From JANRLL01 sp033762715 (lineage in GTDB: Bacteria > Pseudomonadota > Alphaproteobacteria > Rickettsiales > SXRF01), in NCBI GenBank assembly GCA_033762715.1, contig JANRLL010000007.1, positions 104,768-168,767 on the forward strand: a stretch of 64,000 nucleotides of DNA, given 5' to 3'. Every line of letters begins with the position of its first letter. Within the stretch, counting starts at the first letter, position 1. The notes under the pieces were generated by a model that was given only the letters and a program-made list of their open reading frames with translations, was not told where the DNA came from and did not search any database. Made by a program: the position numbers and the translations under genes. This document shows, one piece after another, positions 44,306 to 53,620 of this stretch.

Positions 44306-44415
44306 GCATGGGTCAGACTTTATCGGACAGCCGCACGACCTCCCATGGGGGCAAGCGTGGTTCTCGGAAACTTTTCCGGAGCTGCGTCTGAAGTGAGTAG
44401 CTCCGGTTAACCACG
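44306..44415 (+). promoter_or_regulatory. structured leader RNA candidate
   Basis: Three helices can be drawn. CATGGG/CCCATG pairs 44306-44311 with 44342-44347. CGTGGTT/AACCACG pairs 44356-44362 with 44409-44415, and encloses the 8-bp CCGGAGCT/AGCTCCGG stem at 44376-44383 and 44399-44406. The structure ends 23 bases before an ATG with a strong AAGGAGG. It does not match a riboswitch class I can name. Confidence 0.5.
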
Positions 44416-44438
44416 TTAACCCTTTAAGGAGGCTGCTC

Positions 44439-44650
44439 ATGACAAAACTTTCTATTCTCTATCAACAAGTTGATGCGCTAAGCTGCGCCCTAATAACCCG
44501 CGCACCCATTCCGATAAACAAATCAAGCAGCTGAAAAGCTGCGGCACGCACTTTAAGTTTACAACCCAGTTTTGGTAATGGCGGCGCGATATACACCAAG
44601 GCCTGAAAGTTTCTCTCGCAGAAGCACTGCGTATGCCAGAAGAGCTTTGA
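44439..44650 (+). pseudogene. decayed small ORF behind the structured leader
   Basis: An excellent ribosome binding site (AAGGAGG) precedes ATG at 44439, but the frame stops after 31 codons. Changing frame about 40-50 bases in gives a second stretch (LRPNNPRTHSDKQIKQLKSC, then FKFTTQFW), one stop codon, and a tail RDIHQGLKVSLAEALRMPEEL ending at 44650. This looks like a gene of about 70 codons with one frameshift and one nonsense change. I do not recognise the product. A short genuine 31-residue peptide is the alternative. Confidence 0.45.
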
Positions 44651-44662
44651 AACACACTTCCG

Positions 44663-45555
44663 CTATTTTTCTTTGGTAATTGAATTAGGATATTGAACGG
44701 ATTGCCATGAGTTCCCTTGCAGCATATTCAAGAAGTCAAAAATTGCTGTAGTGGTTATTTGCTTAGCCTCGTCATTTTTTCCTCTGCCGCCCAAATCCAT
44801 ATGATCCGCACCATCAATAATTACAATTCTCTTTTGCCCGCGCGGAAGATAGTCGAAAGCTTTCACTCGATTTTGATAATCATCATTAAACATGGAGTCT
44901 TCGGTGCCAGTAATAAAAAGCACTGGCTTCTTTACGTTACTCCATGCTGAAGTATCTTTGAACATCCAGCTAATACCTTGAGGTGAGAGTGCGACGTAAG
45001 CATCAAAACGATCTGCTCCACCGTAAGGAACCGCTCCTTTTGCGCCAGCTTCTAACATCGTGGTTGCCGCTCCCATTGAGTGTCCGGCCATTACCAACAA
45101 TGGTGGACGACAATTAGCTGTTGCATAAGTAAGAGTTGCCTGAATATCGTCAAAACGACCTTGCCAAAAAACAGGATTAAGCAAAGCCTCTTCTTTTCGG
45201 CTTTTGCGGGTAAATAACATTGTTCTCAGCGCTTGCCGCCCCGACTCACTATGCCCCATCACCGCAGCGCGATAGCCTTTTTTGCTGCCGCATTACCGAT
45301 ATAAGCCAGTCCAGAATCATCGCCACCCATACCATGCGATAAAATAATGGTTGGTAAGCAGCTGGACCAGTCACCATAAAGCCTTACAGGGGTTTTATTG
45401 CCGTCTTGACGTTGCAACATGACTTCAGAGGTGTCGGCGGCATAAGATAAATTTAGTGGCAGGACAAAAACCACAATGAGCAAAAAAACAAAACTCGCAT
45501 ATAACAAACCTCTAGGCTTTTCTTCATATTGGTTGTCAGTATTATTTTGCCCCAA
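44663..45555 (-). CDS. secreted alpha/beta hydrolase in two frames, -1 shift at A AAA AAG
   Basis: The first frame (45555-45259, 98 residues) encodes a signal anchor (about 17-40) and the start of a hydrolase (PTIILSHGMGGDDSG). The second (45262-44663) continues it: VMGHSESGR, the nucleophile elbow AGHSMGAATTM, and a late catalytic region (ITGTED, DGADHMDLGG). The junction holds A AAA AAG at 45283-45277 in the exact phase used for -1 slippage; shifting there gives ...AAAKK-GYRAAVMGH, a continuous protein of about 297 residues. Otherwise it is a one-base deletion in a run of A. The stop and next start overlap as GTGATG, so reinitiation is a third option. Confidence 0.75.
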
Positions 45556-45799
45556 AATTTTTCTCTGGAGATAGCTGTGTACTTATTTCGTCACGAGTGC
45601 AGAGCCTCGGTAGAGAAAAACTTGTGTAAGAGAATTAAGTTGCGCGTAAAATCGCCAGAATTTCTTTGTAAGTTACTAATATTCCAGCAGGATTACAAGG
45701 AATGATTAACCCGCTGATTACGCTTCACAACCACAAGAAAATTTCAGGCTTCTTCCAAGTTCTGCGTACTGGAGAAGGCTTCTTCTGGCATTTGAAGGT

Positions 45800-45889
45800 T
45801 GGCGGAGAGGAGAGGATTCGAACCTCCGGTACGGTTACCCGTACAACGGTTTTCGAGACCGCCGCATTCGACCACTCTGCCACCTCTCC
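45800..45889 (-). tRNA. tRNA-Ser (anticodon CGA)
   Basis: Read on the minus strand: acceptor GGAGAGG pairs with CCTCTCC, a G discriminator and encoded CCA follow (45802-45800), the D-arm has GAGTGGTCGAATG, the anticodon loop is CTCGAAA, a long variable arm (TACGGGTAACCGTA) marks a class II tRNA, and the T-arm is GGTTCGAATCC. The CGA anticodon reads UCG codons. Confidence 0.95.
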
Positions 45890-46229
45890 GCATCATCGAC
45901 TCACCCGCAAATGGGTGGTCGAATCTTATATATTTCAACTCGGGCGCCGTAAGGCTGGCTCAAGCGCCGTATGGCTGGTACTCTGCCTGCTTTTCGGCTA
46001 ATATACTGAAAACATATAATTTTTCTGTATGGAGCCTAGGCTGAACTGGCAGCGGCTGTTCACATAACCCAAATTAGGGGCACGGGCAAACCCTTTCTGT
46101 TATAGCGGCCCTGAAATAAAGCTGTAAAATGCGTCATAATAGCAATTGACAGGCCTAGGAATTTCTTATAGTTTCCACGTCCATTTTATAGAATTTTTAT
46201 ATATTTCTTTACAGATCAGGAAGTTAGTC
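45890..46229. other. intergenic region upstream of tRNA-Ser and rplU
   Basis: About 340 non-coding bases between two divergent genes. It contains a 15-base near-identical direct repeat (GCGCCGTAAGGCTGG and GCGCCGTATGGCTGG, at 45944-45958 and 45964-45978) and the rplU promoter at the right. Nothing else is recognised. Confidence 0.5.
46146..46172 (+). promoter_or_regulatory. promoter of rplU-rpmA
   Basis: TTGACA at 46146-46151 and TATAGT at 46167-46172, both near consensus but with a short 15-base spacer, about 60 bases before the rplU start. Confidence 0.5.
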
Positions 46230-46529
46230 ATGTTTGCAGTGATTCGCACAGGTGGAAAGCAATATAAGGTCGCAGCGGGCGATGTTATTGCTGTTGAAAA
46301 ATTGACCGGTGATGCGGGCGATAAAGTTGAGCTGGGCGAAGTGCTGGCAGCAGGCGATAAAATCGGCGCACCCTTCATTTCAGGCGCTAAAGTATTGGCC
46401 GAAATCGTGAAACAATTTCGCGATGATAAGGTGATTATTTTCAAAAAACGTCGCCGTCACAATTACCGTCGCAAAAAAGGTCATCGCCAATCGCTGACCC
46501 AAATCAAAATTACCGATATTAAGGCATAA
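46230..46529 (+). CDS. rplU: 50S ribosomal protein L21
   Basis: A 99-residue L21: MFAVIRTGGKQYKVAAGD at the start and the KKRRRHNYRRKKGHRQ rRNA-binding tail. The frame is open from 46146, but AGGAAG before the ATG at 46230 and the family start fix this choice. rpmA follows after 11 bases, as in nearly all bacteria. Confidence 0.97.
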   Translation: MFAVIRTGGKQYKVAAGDVIAVEKLTGDAGDKVELGEVLAAGDKIGAPFISGAKVLAEIVKQFRDDKVIIFKKRRRHNYRRKKGHRQSLTQIKITDIKA

Positions 46530-46540
46530 GGAGTTAGACC

Positions 46541-46792
46541 ATGGCACATAAGAAGGCAGGTGGTAGTTCGCGTAACGGCCGTGATTCAGCGGGTCGTCGC
46601 TTGGGTGTGAAATTATATGGCGGTCAAATCGCTATTCCTGGCAACATCATCGTGCGTCAACGTGGTACGCAATATTACCCGGGTGTTGGCGTGGATATGG
46701 GCCGTGACCATACGATTTTTGCTGTTGCTGAAGGCCGCGTAGAATTCAGCCGCAAAGCAAATGATCGCTTGGTAGTATCGGTTATCGCGTAA
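46541..46792 (+). CDS. rpmA: 50S ribosomal protein L27
   Basis: An 83-residue L27 with the standard start MAHKKAGGSSRNGRDS and the RQRGT-YPG-VG-DHT core. The N-terminal tail reaches the peptidyl transferase centre. No Firmicute-type cleavable N-terminal extension is present. AAGGAG precedes the ATG. Confidence 0.98.
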   Translation: MAHKKAGGSSRNGRDSAGRRLGVKLYGGQIAIPGNIIVRQRGTQYYPGVGVDMGRDHTIFAVAEGRVEFSRKANDRLVVSVIA

Positions 46793-46816
46793 GCGACTGT
46801 TACTAGAAAAATTAGT

Positions 46817-46844
46817 AAAGGGGGCAGTTCGCTGCCCCTTTTTT
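46817..46844 (+). terminator. Rho-independent terminator after rpmA
   Basis: GGGGCAG-TTCG-CTGCCCC with a stable tetraloop at 46821-46838, an A-rich left flank and six T at 46839-46844. This is the clearest terminator in the window and separates rplU-rpmA from obgE. Confidence 0.92.
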
Positions 46845-46856
46845 GTTGGGAATGAT

Positions 46857-47879
46857 ATGAAATTTTTAGATGAAGCAAAAGTCTATATCCGCAGCGGCAG
46901 TGGCGGCAAAGGCTGTATTAGTTTTCGCCGCGAGAAGTTTATTCCCGACGGCGGGCCGGATGGTGGCAATGGTGGTCGTGGCGGCAGTGTGATCGTCGAA
47001 TGCATCGGCGGGTTGAACACGCTGATCGATTATCGCTATCAGCAGCATTTCAAAGCTAAAAACGGCCAGCACGGCATGGGTAGCAACTGCACCGGCTTGT
47101 CGTCGGACGATATGGTGTTGCAATTGCCGCTCGGCACGCAAATTTATGAAGAAGACAAAGAAACGCTGATTGCTGATTTAACGCAGGTAGGGCAACGCTT
47201 TGTGCTGGCGCCTGGCGGCAAAGGCGGTTTGGGTAACCAATGTTTTAAATCTTCTACCAACCAAGCGCCGCGCATTTCCACCCCTGGCGAGGAAGGCATT
47301 GAGAAATGGATTTGGCTCAAGCTAAAACTTATGTCGGAAGCGGGTTTGTTGGGTTTACCCAATGCCGGTAAATCGACCTTTTTGGCAGCCGTTTCGCGCG
47401 CTAAACCCAAAATTGCCGACTATCCTTTCACCACCCTGACACCGCAATTAGGCGTGGTCTATGTCGACCAAAAAGAATTTGTGCTGGCTGATATTCCAGG
47501 GCTGATTGAAGGCGCACATGAAGGTGTGGGTCTGGGGCTTAAATTTTTAGGCCATGTGGAGCGTGCTGGTATTTTGCTGCATCTGGTTGATGGAACGCAA
47601 GAGGATGTAGCCGCTGCCTATAAAGTGATTCGCGGTGAGCTTAAGGCCTATAGCAAAGAGCTGTATAAAAAACCGGAGATCATCGCGCTTAATAAATGCG
47701 ACGCGTTGACCGAAGAGGAAATCAAAGAAAAAATGGCTGCGCTTAAAGCGGCTTCGCGCAAAAAAATCTGGCCCATATCGGCCGTTAGCGGCGATGGGGT
47801 GCAGAAGGTGCTGCGTGAGATGATGAAGGTGGTCGAAAAATGCCGCCAAGAGGAAACTGAGGATGCTAAAGAGCAGTAA
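46857..47879 (+). CDS. obgE: GTPase ObgE/CgtA
   Basis: Conserved GTPase acting in 50S assembly and stress control. A glycine-rich Obg fold (FRREKFIPDGGPDGGNGGRG) is followed by the G domain: G1 GLPNAGKST, G3 DIPG, G4 NKCD and G5 SAVSG. The protein is 340 residues, without a long C-terminal extension. proB starts within its last 17 bases. Confidence 0.97.
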   Translation: MKFLDEAKVYIRSGSGGKGCISFRREKFIPDGGPDGGNGGRGGSVIVECIGGLNTLIDYRYQQHFKAKNGQHGMGSNCTGLSSDDMVLQLPLGTQIYEEDKETLIADLTQVGQRFVLAPGGKGGLGNQCFKSSTNQAPRISTPGEEGIEKWIWLKLKLMSEAGLLGLPNAGKSTFLAAVSRAKPKIADYPFTTLTPQLGVVYVDQKEFVLADIPGLIEGAHEGVGLGLKFLGHVERAGILLHLVDGTQEDVAAAYKVIRGELKAYSKELYKKPEIIALNKCDALTEEEIKEKMAALKAASRKKIWPISAVSGDGVQKVLREMMKVVEKCRQEETEDAKEQ

Positions 47880-48969
47880 ACGTATCGTGATCAAAGTGGG
47901 ATCATCGCTGGTGATTGGCGATGACGATCAGGTGCGCGCGGTTTGGCTCGAATCAGTGGCGCAGGATATTGCATCGCTTAAGCAGCAGGGCACGCAGGTA
48001 ATTGTGGTGACATCCGGTGCGGTAGCGCTCGGTCGTCACGTGTTAGGCTATGGTTCGCGCGCGCTCACCTTGGAAGAAAAACAAGCGGCCGCTGCTTGCG
48101 GTCAAATCACCTTATTTTCCACCTGGCAGGGGGCGCTAGCCATGCATGGGTTGTCGGCGGCACAAATGCTGCTGACGGCTGATGATAGCATCAATCGCCG
48201 CCGCTATTTGAATGCGCGCAACACGCTTGAAACCTTGCTGGAGAATCCGCATATCGTGCCGGTGATTAATGAAAATGACACGGTGGCAACGGCAGAATTA
48301 CGCTTTGGCGATAATGACCGTTTGGCGGCGCGTGTGTCGCAAATGGCTGCTGCCGATACGCTGGTGCTGTTTTCGGATATTGATGGCTTGTACGATGTCG
48401 ATCCGAAAACCAATCCGCAGGCGCGTTTTATGGATACGGTCGATGAGATTACGCCGGAGATTGAACGCATGGCCGGTGGTGTGGGTTCGGCTGTGGCCTC
48501 AGGCGGTATGGTGACTAAATTAGAAGCGGCAAAAATTGCCACCGCGGCTGGCTGCCATATGGTGATTGCCAAAGGATCAGGCTCGCATCCGCTTAAGCAA
48601 TTACTCACAGGTGGCAAGCATACTCGCTTCGTGGCCAAACACAGCCCGCTCAGCGCACGCAAACATTGGATCGCCGGCTCGCTGCATCCGGCTGGCAGTG
48701 TGGTGGTGGATGATGGCGCCGCCGATGCGCTGAAAAGCGGCAAGAGTTTGTTGCCTGCGGGTGTGCGTTCAGTCGAAGGCCAGTTTGAACGTGGCGATGC
48801 TGTGTTGATAAAAGATAGCAAAGGCCATATTATTGGTCGCGGTTTAAGCGCCTATTCGCTGCAAGATGCTTTAAAAATTATGGGTCGTAAAAGCCAGGAG
48901 ATTGAGCAGCTGCTAGGGTTCAAGGGACGCGCGGCTTTAATACATCGCGACGATATGGCATTGGAGTAG
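47863..48969 (+). CDS. proB: glutamate 5-kinase
   Basis: First step of proline synthesis. The amino acid kinase domain (VIKVGSSLV, VTSGAVALG, NENDTV, FSDIDGLY) is followed by a PUA domain (SLLPAGVRSVEGQF). Length is 368 residues, like E. coli ProB. It overlaps obgE and precedes proA by three bases, so the two proline enzymes are co-expressed. Confidence 0.97.
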   Translation: MLKSSKRIVIKVGSSLVIGDDDQVRAVWLESVAQDIASLKQQGTQVIVVTSGAVALGRHVLGYGSRALTLEEKQAAAACGQITLFSTWQGALAMHGLSAAQMLLTADDSINRRRYLNARNTLETLLENPHIVPVINENDTVATAELRFGDNDRLAARVSQMAAADTLVLFSDIDGLYDVDPKTNPQARFMDTVDEITPEIERMAGGVGSAVASGGMVTKLEAAKIATAAGCHMVIAKGSGSHPLKQLLTGGKHTRFVAKHSPLSARKHWIAGSLHPAGSVVVDDGAADALKSGKSLLPAGVRSVEGQFERGDAVLIKDSKGHIIGRGLSAYSLQDALKIMGRKSQEIEQLLGFKGRAALIHRDDMALE

Positions 48970-48972
48970 TAT

Positions 48973-50256
48973 ATGACGCAGAAATCAGCTTCCACCCAAG
49001 ATAATATCCATGATGTTATGCATGTCATTGCCCACAGTGCTCGCGTGGCCTATACGCGCATGGCAGAAGCAAAAAACGAGCAAAAAGATTTAGCCCTGGT
49101 GGAAGCGGCCAAAGCGTTGCGCGCTCGCAAAGCAATCATCTTGGAAGCCAATGCGAAAGACGTAGCGTATGGCAAAGAAAAAGGCCTGGATGCGGCGATG
49201 ATCGACCGGCTGACGCTGGATGAAAAACGTATTGAAGCGATGGCTGCCGGCTTGGAAACCATTGCCACCGGTCCCGATCCGGTGAACCGCTTGCTCGAAG
49301 AATGGAGCCGGCCTAATGGGCTGGTGCTGCAGCGTGTGAGTATTCCACTCGGTGTGATTGGTATTATTTATGAATCGCGTCCAAACGTGACGGCCGATGC
49401 GGCAGGCTTGTGTCTCAAATCGGGCAATGCGGCAATTTTGCGCGGCGGCTCGGAAAGCTTACATTCATCGGAAGCGATTGTGCAATGTTTGCATCTGGGC
49501 TTGCGTGCGGCAGGCTTGCCGGAAGAAGCAGTGCAGCTCGTGCCTACGCGCGATCGCACAGCGGTGGGTGAGATGCTTTCGATGGTCGGTTTGATTGATG
49601 TGATTATTCCGCGCGGTGGCAAGTCGCTCACGCAGCGTGTGGTGGATGAAAGCAAAATTCCGACGCTGCAACATCTGGAAGGCAACTGCCATGTTTATGT
49701 GCATCAGGATGCTGAATTGGAGATGGCTAAATCAGTGGTACTGAATGCAAAGATGCGTCGTGTCGGCATTTGTGGTGCGGCGGAATCACTCTTGATTGAC
49801 GAAGCGGTGGCGGCTACTTATTTGCCCGTGCTGATTGATGCACTGGATGCGGCAGGCTGCGAAGTGCGCGGTGAAGTGAAAGCGCAAAAAATCGATGGGC
49901 GTATTAAGACTGCAAGCGAACAGGATTGGTCAACCGAATATTTAGCGCCTATCATTTCGGTGAAGCTCGTCAAGGATGTGGATGAGGCGATCTATCATAT
50001 TAATTATTATGGCTCGCATCACACCGATGCGATCCTGACCGCTGATGTATCGGCGGCGCGTAAATTCCTACGCCAGGTGGATAGCGCCATTGTGCTGCAT
50101 AATGCGTCGACGCAATTTGCCGATGGTGGCGAGTTTGGTTTTGGCGCGGAAATCGGTATTTCTACCGGTCGTTTGCATGCGCGCGGACCGGTCGGCGCCC
50201 AGCAGCTTACCACCTATAAATACGTGATTCACGGCAGTGGACAAACCCGCCCCTAA
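48973..50256 (+). CDS. proA: gamma-glutamyl phosphate reductase
   Basis: Reduces glutamyl phosphate to the semialdehyde with NADPH. The 427-residue protein has the aldehyde-dehydrogenase-like fold and the ProA motifs YESRPNVTADA, LKSGNAAILRGGSE and the catalytic cysteine in RRVGICGAAE. Directly downstream of proB. Confidence 0.97.
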   Translation: MTQKSASTQDNIHDVMHVIAHSARVAYTRMAEAKNEQKDLALVEAAKALRARKAIILEANAKDVAYGKEKGLDAAMIDRLTLDEKRIEAMAAGLETIATGPDPVNRLLEEWSRPNGLVLQRVSIPLGVIGIIYESRPNVTADAAGLCLKSGNAAILRGGSESLHSSEAIVQCLHLGLRAAGLPEEAVQLVPTRDRTAVGEMLSMVGLIDVIIPRGGKSLTQRVVDESKIPTLQHLEGNCHVYVHQDAELEMAKSVVLNAKMRRVGICGAAESLLIDEAVAATYLPVLIDALDAAGCEVRGEVKAQKIDGRIKTASEQDWSTEYLAPIISVKLVKDVDEAIYHINYYGSHHTDAILTADVSAARKFLRQVDSAIVLHNASTQFADGGEFGFGAEIGISTGRLHARGPVGAQQLTTYKYVIHGSGQTRP

Positions 50257-50344
50257 TATAAACACCCAATAAATTAGGGCCTTATACAACCACTTATTGC
50301 CGTAGTGTTTGGAGCGTATGTTTCTGGGGCAAGTGTAAAAATAC

Positions 50345-50373
50345 TTGGAAAAACCGTCATTTTAAGGCATAAT
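50345..50373 (+). promoter_or_regulatory. promoter of rsfS
   Basis: TTGGAA at 50345-50350, a 17-base spacer and CATAAT at 50368-50373, about 40 bases upstream of the rsfS start. Confidence 0.55.
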
Positions 50374-50413
50374 TAGCGTGTAGGGCATAAGTACCGCCCC
50401 GCTTGAAAGGAGA

Positions 50414-50794
50414 ATGGCCATCACTACTAGAAAACGCTCACTACCCGTTTCCCTCTCTAATCTCGAACGCTCTATTATCAAATCCCTCGACAGCCACAAA
50501 GCCGAAGACATTGTTTCTGTGGACCTCAGAGGTAAATCCGATTTTGCTGATCTTATGATTGTTGCCAGTGGCAGTTCACAACGCCACGTGTCTGCGCTTG
50601 CCGACTATGTCGTTGAGATCATCAAAAAAGCAGGGTTCGAGCATGTACCGGTCGAAGGTAAAGAATCTTCCGATTGGGTGCTGGTTGATGCGGGAAATAT
50701 CATTGTGCATTTGTTTAGACCTGAAGTTCGTAGCCACTATAATCTGGAAAAGATGTGGTCGGTTGCTATCCCTCAGGTTGAAGTCGCCTACTAA
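50414..50794 (+). CDS. rsfS: ribosomal silencing factor RsfS
   Basis: Binds L14 and blocks subunit joining in starvation. The 126-residue protein shows the family pattern KSDFADLMIVASGSSQRHVSALAD and VEGKESSDWVLVDAGNIIVHLF. An AAAGGAG site precedes the ATG. rlmH follows, the usual bacterial order. Confidence 0.95.
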   Translation: MAITTRKRSLPVSLSNLERSIIKSLDSHKAEDIVSVDLRGKSDFADLMIVASGSSQRHVSALADYVVEIIKKAGFEHVPVEGKESSDWVLVDAGNIIVHLFRPEVRSHYNLEKMWSVAIPQVEVAY

Positions 50795-50820
50795 ACACAA
50801 GCGACGAAACAGAGCGAGCA

Positions 50821-51276
50821 ATGAAAATAGTAATCGCGGCCATTGGTAAGGCTAAGGCCTCGCCTGAGCTTGATTTGTATCAATCGTACATCAAGCGCAT
50901 TCCCTGGAAAATTACCCAAAAAGAATTTGATGTGAAGCTCGCCGATGTGGCGCAGCGCAAACAAAAAGAAGCGCAGATGCTGACTGATGCTTGCCAAGGG
51001 TATGAACGCTTGGTTGCGCTCGATGAGTCGGGCCGCACACTTTCAAGCCGTGAATTTGCCGACACACTCGGCCAGTGGCAACAGCAGGGATTCTCCTCCG
51101 TGGCTTTTGTCATCGGCGGCAGTGACGGCCTGCAACCTTCCTTAGTTAAGTCGGCTCACGTGGTCTGGTCGTTCGGCCGCGTAACCTGGCCGCATATGCT
51201 GGTGCGGCCGCTTTTGGCCGAGCAGCTTTACCGCGCACATTGTTTGCTCACAGGCCATCCCTATCACCGCGGATAG
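50821..51276 (+). CDS. rlmH: 23S rRNA pseudouridine1915 N3-methyltransferase
   Basis: SPOUT-class methyltransferase of 151 residues acting on helix 69 of 23S rRNA. The knot motifs FVIGGSDGL and the C-terminal LLAEQLYRAHCLLTGHPYHR are characteristic. It follows rsfS by 26 bases. Confidence 0.96.
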   Translation: MKIVIAAIGKAKASPELDLYQSYIKRIPWKITQKEFDVKLADVAQRKQKEAQMLTDACQGYERLVALDESGRTLSSREFADTLGQWQQQGFSSVAFVIGGSDGLQPSLVKSAHVVWSFGRVTWPHMLVRPLLAEQLYRAHCLLTGHPYHRG

Positions 51277-51350
51277 AAGCCTTTGAAAAAAGGGCTGTAT
51301 TGATCACACTATTAGTAGTATAACAAACGATTATTATTGCAGGATTTACG

Positions 51351-52064
51351 ATGAATCTAAGCCACCATACGCTCAGTTCTTATGATGCGCAGCTTCAACA
51401 TCTGTTGGGGCTGATACTAGATATGGGGGCTGAAGTGCGTAAATTGCTGATCGAGGCAAAGGTAGCATTTCGTTCACGCGATGAAACGCGTGTTGCCCAG
51501 GCTAAGGCCGCCGATAAAATTATCAATGAACTTGATCAACGCGTTGAAGATGAAGCCGCTGTTATTTTAGCGTTGCAAAATCCGATGGCGATTGATTTGC
51601 GCTTTGTGATTTCGGTTTTGAAAATTACCACCATGCTCGAGCGTGCTGGGGATTTGGCAAAAAATACGGTCAAGCGCAGCGTGAAGATGGGCACCTACGC
51701 GCAGGAAGATATTATCGTGAAGCTTGAGAATATGGCCGATGTGACGATTGAGATGCTCGATCAGGCGTTGGACGCATTTGAAAATAAAGATAATGAAAAA
51801 GCCGCGCGGGTATGGAAGCGTGATGAAGACATGGACCGCTTGTATAAAGAAGTGTTTGCCTTGATGCAAAAAAGCATGATCGAACATCCCGAAAATGCAC
51901 AGGCTGCAACTCATGTGGTCTTTGCGGCTAAGAACCTGGAGCGTCTCGCAGATTACACTACCAATCTTGCGAAAACCGTGTATTACGTGACCTCAGGTAA
52001 GCGCGCCGACAAGGCAATTCTCAAGAATCTTGCCGAAGGCGCTAGTTCAACTACGGCAGAGTAA
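51351..52064 (+). CDS. phoU: phosphate-specific transport regulator PhoU
   Basis: Negative modulator of the PhoR-PhoB phosphate response through the Pst transporter. The 237-residue all-helical protein contains two PhoU repeats with the metal-binding ERAGDLAKN and ERLADYTTN motifs. No pst or phoB genes are nearby. It lies 74 bases after rlmH and only eight before gpmI. Confidence 0.94.
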   Translation: MNLSHHTLSSYDAQLQHLLGLILDMGAEVRKLLIEAKVAFRSRDETRVAQAKAADKIINELDQRVEDEAAVILALQNPMAIDLRFVISVLKITTMLERAGDLAKNTVKRSVKMGTYAQEDIIVKLENMADVTIEMLDQALDAFENKDNEKAARVWKRDEDMDRLYKEVFALMQKSMIEHPENAQAATHVVFAAKNLERLADYTTNLAKTVYYVTSGKRADKAILKNLAEGASSTTAE

Positions 52065-52072
52065 ATTCGATT

Positions 52073-53620
52073 GTGACAACCCGTCCTAAACCTGTGGTGC
52101 TTGCAATCCTGGATGGTTGGGGTCATCAGGATTCGGATGCGCATAACGCCATTGCCAAAGCCAAAACGCCGGTGATGGACCATCTCCAATCACACTATCC
52201 GCATGGGCTTATCAATGCCTCAGAAGGCTATGTCGGCCTGCCGCATGGGCAGATGGGCAATTCCGAAGTAGGGCATATGAATATTGGCGCCGGCCGTGTG
52301 CTGATGCAAGATTTGCCGCGCATTGACCAGGCCATTGCCGATGGTAGCTTGGCGCGCAACCCAACCTTGCAGGACTTGATCGTCAAAACCAAAGCCTCCG
52401 GCGGTGTGTGTCATTTGCTTGGTCTGGTTTCGCCAGGTGGTGTGCATTCACACCAGGCGCATATTGCAGCTCTAGCCAAGATCCTAAGCGAGCAGGGCGT
52501 TGGCGTGCGCATTCATGCGTTTTTAGATGGGCGTGATACGCCGCCGCAAAGCGCGCTGGAATATATAGCCTGGTTAGAACAAGAAATTGCCGGCTTAAAC
52601 TCTGTGAGCATTGCTACCATTTCAGGCCGTTATTATGCGATGGATCGCGATAAGCGCTGGGACCGCGTGGAAAAAGCCTATCATGCACTGACGATGGCAG
52701 CGGGCAAACGCTTTGCCAATGCCGCAGAGGCTATTCGTGCGAGCTACGCCGAGGGTGTGAATGATGAGTTCGTGTTGCCGGCAGCACTCGGAACATATGA
52801 CGGCATGAAAGACGGTGATAGTATGCTGGTGGCTAATTTCCGCGCTGATCGTGTGCGTGAATTGCCCACCGCTTTGCTGGATCCGATTTTTAGCGATTTT
52901 GGCCGTGGCCATTTACCGCGTTTTAGTGCCGCAGTCAGCATGACTGAATATTCCACCAAACTGTCCGAGTTGATGCAGGTAATATTTCCGGCTGAATCGC
53001 TATCGGCGATTTTAGGCGAGGTGGTATCGCAAGCTGGTCTCAAGCAGCTGCGCATTGCCGAAACCGAAAAATACGCGCATGTGACCTTCTTTTTTAATGG
53101 CGGGCGCGAGCAGGAATTCCAAGGCGAAGAGCGCATTTTGGTGCCATCGCCGAATGTAGCGACCTATGATGAGAAACCGGAAATGTCCGCCTATGAGGTG
53201 ACAGAAAAATTGGTGGCGGCCATTGCATCGGATCGCTTTGACCTGATTGTGGTGAATTACGCTAATACCGATATGGTGGGCCATACCGGCGATATTAAAG
53301 CGGCCGCCAAAGCAGTGGAGGCAGTGGATACGTGCTTGGGTACATTATCGCAAGCGGTCTTAGATAAGGGTGGTGTAATGCTGATTACCGCCGATCATGG
53401 CAATGCTGAGACTATGTTTGATGATGAAACCGAGCAACCCCATACGGCCCATACGTTGAATTTAGTGCCTGCGATTATCGTCTCGCGTGCTTACGCAGGA
53501 AAAACATTGGCGTTACCGCAAGGCTGTCTGGCGGATGTAGCGCCTACCTTGCTTGCATTGTTACAAATACCACAGCCGCCGGAAATGACCGGCCGCTCTT
53601 TACTTGCTGGCCATGTATAG
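52073..53620 (+). CDS. gpmI: cofactor-independent phosphoglycerate mutase
   Basis: Interconverts 3- and 2-phosphoglycerate with two Mn ions. The 515-residue protein has the phosphoserine nucleophile in MGNSEVGHMNIGAGR, the LGLVSPGGVHSH block and the metal motif ITADHGNAE. It begins with GTG at 52073. Its stop overlaps the envC start by eight bases. Confidence 0.96.
   Translation: MTTRPKPVVLAILDGWGHQDSDAHNAIAKAKTPVMDHLQSHYPHGLINASEGYVGLPHGQMGNSEVGHMNIGAGRVLMQDLPRIDQAIADGSLARNPTLQDLIVKTKASGGVCHLLGLVSPGGVHSHQAHIAALAKILSEQGVGVRIHAFLDGRDTPPQSALEYIAWLEQEIAGLNSVSIATISGRYYAMDRDKRWDRVEKAYHALTMAAGKRFANAAEAIRASYAEGVNDEFVLPAALGTYDGMKDGDSMLVANFRADRVRELPTALLDPIFSDFGRGHLPRFSAAVSMTEYSTKLSELMQVIFPAESLSAILGEVVSQAGLKQLRIAETEKYAHVTFFFNGGREQEFQGEERILVPSPNVATYDEKPEMSAYEVTEKLVAAIASDRFDLIVVNYANTDMVGHTGDIKAAAKAVEAVDTCLGTLSQAVLDKGGVMLITADHGNAETMFDDETEQPHTAHTLNLVPAIIVSRAYAGKTLALPQGCLADVAPTLLALLQIPQPPEMTGRSLLAGHV

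Noticed and set aside
44207..44410. 67-codon frame after the channel gene
   Set aside because: It runs through the structured leader and its stems, has no ribosome binding site and no recognisable domain.
45944..45978. 15-base tandem direct repeat near tRNA-Ser
   Set aside because: Only two copies in a non-coding region with no associated gene; noted in the region entry but not treated as CRISPR or an integron site.
51277..51305. Hairpin after rlmH
   Set aside because: Seven-base stem with a wobble pair and no U-tract; too weak to list as a terminator.
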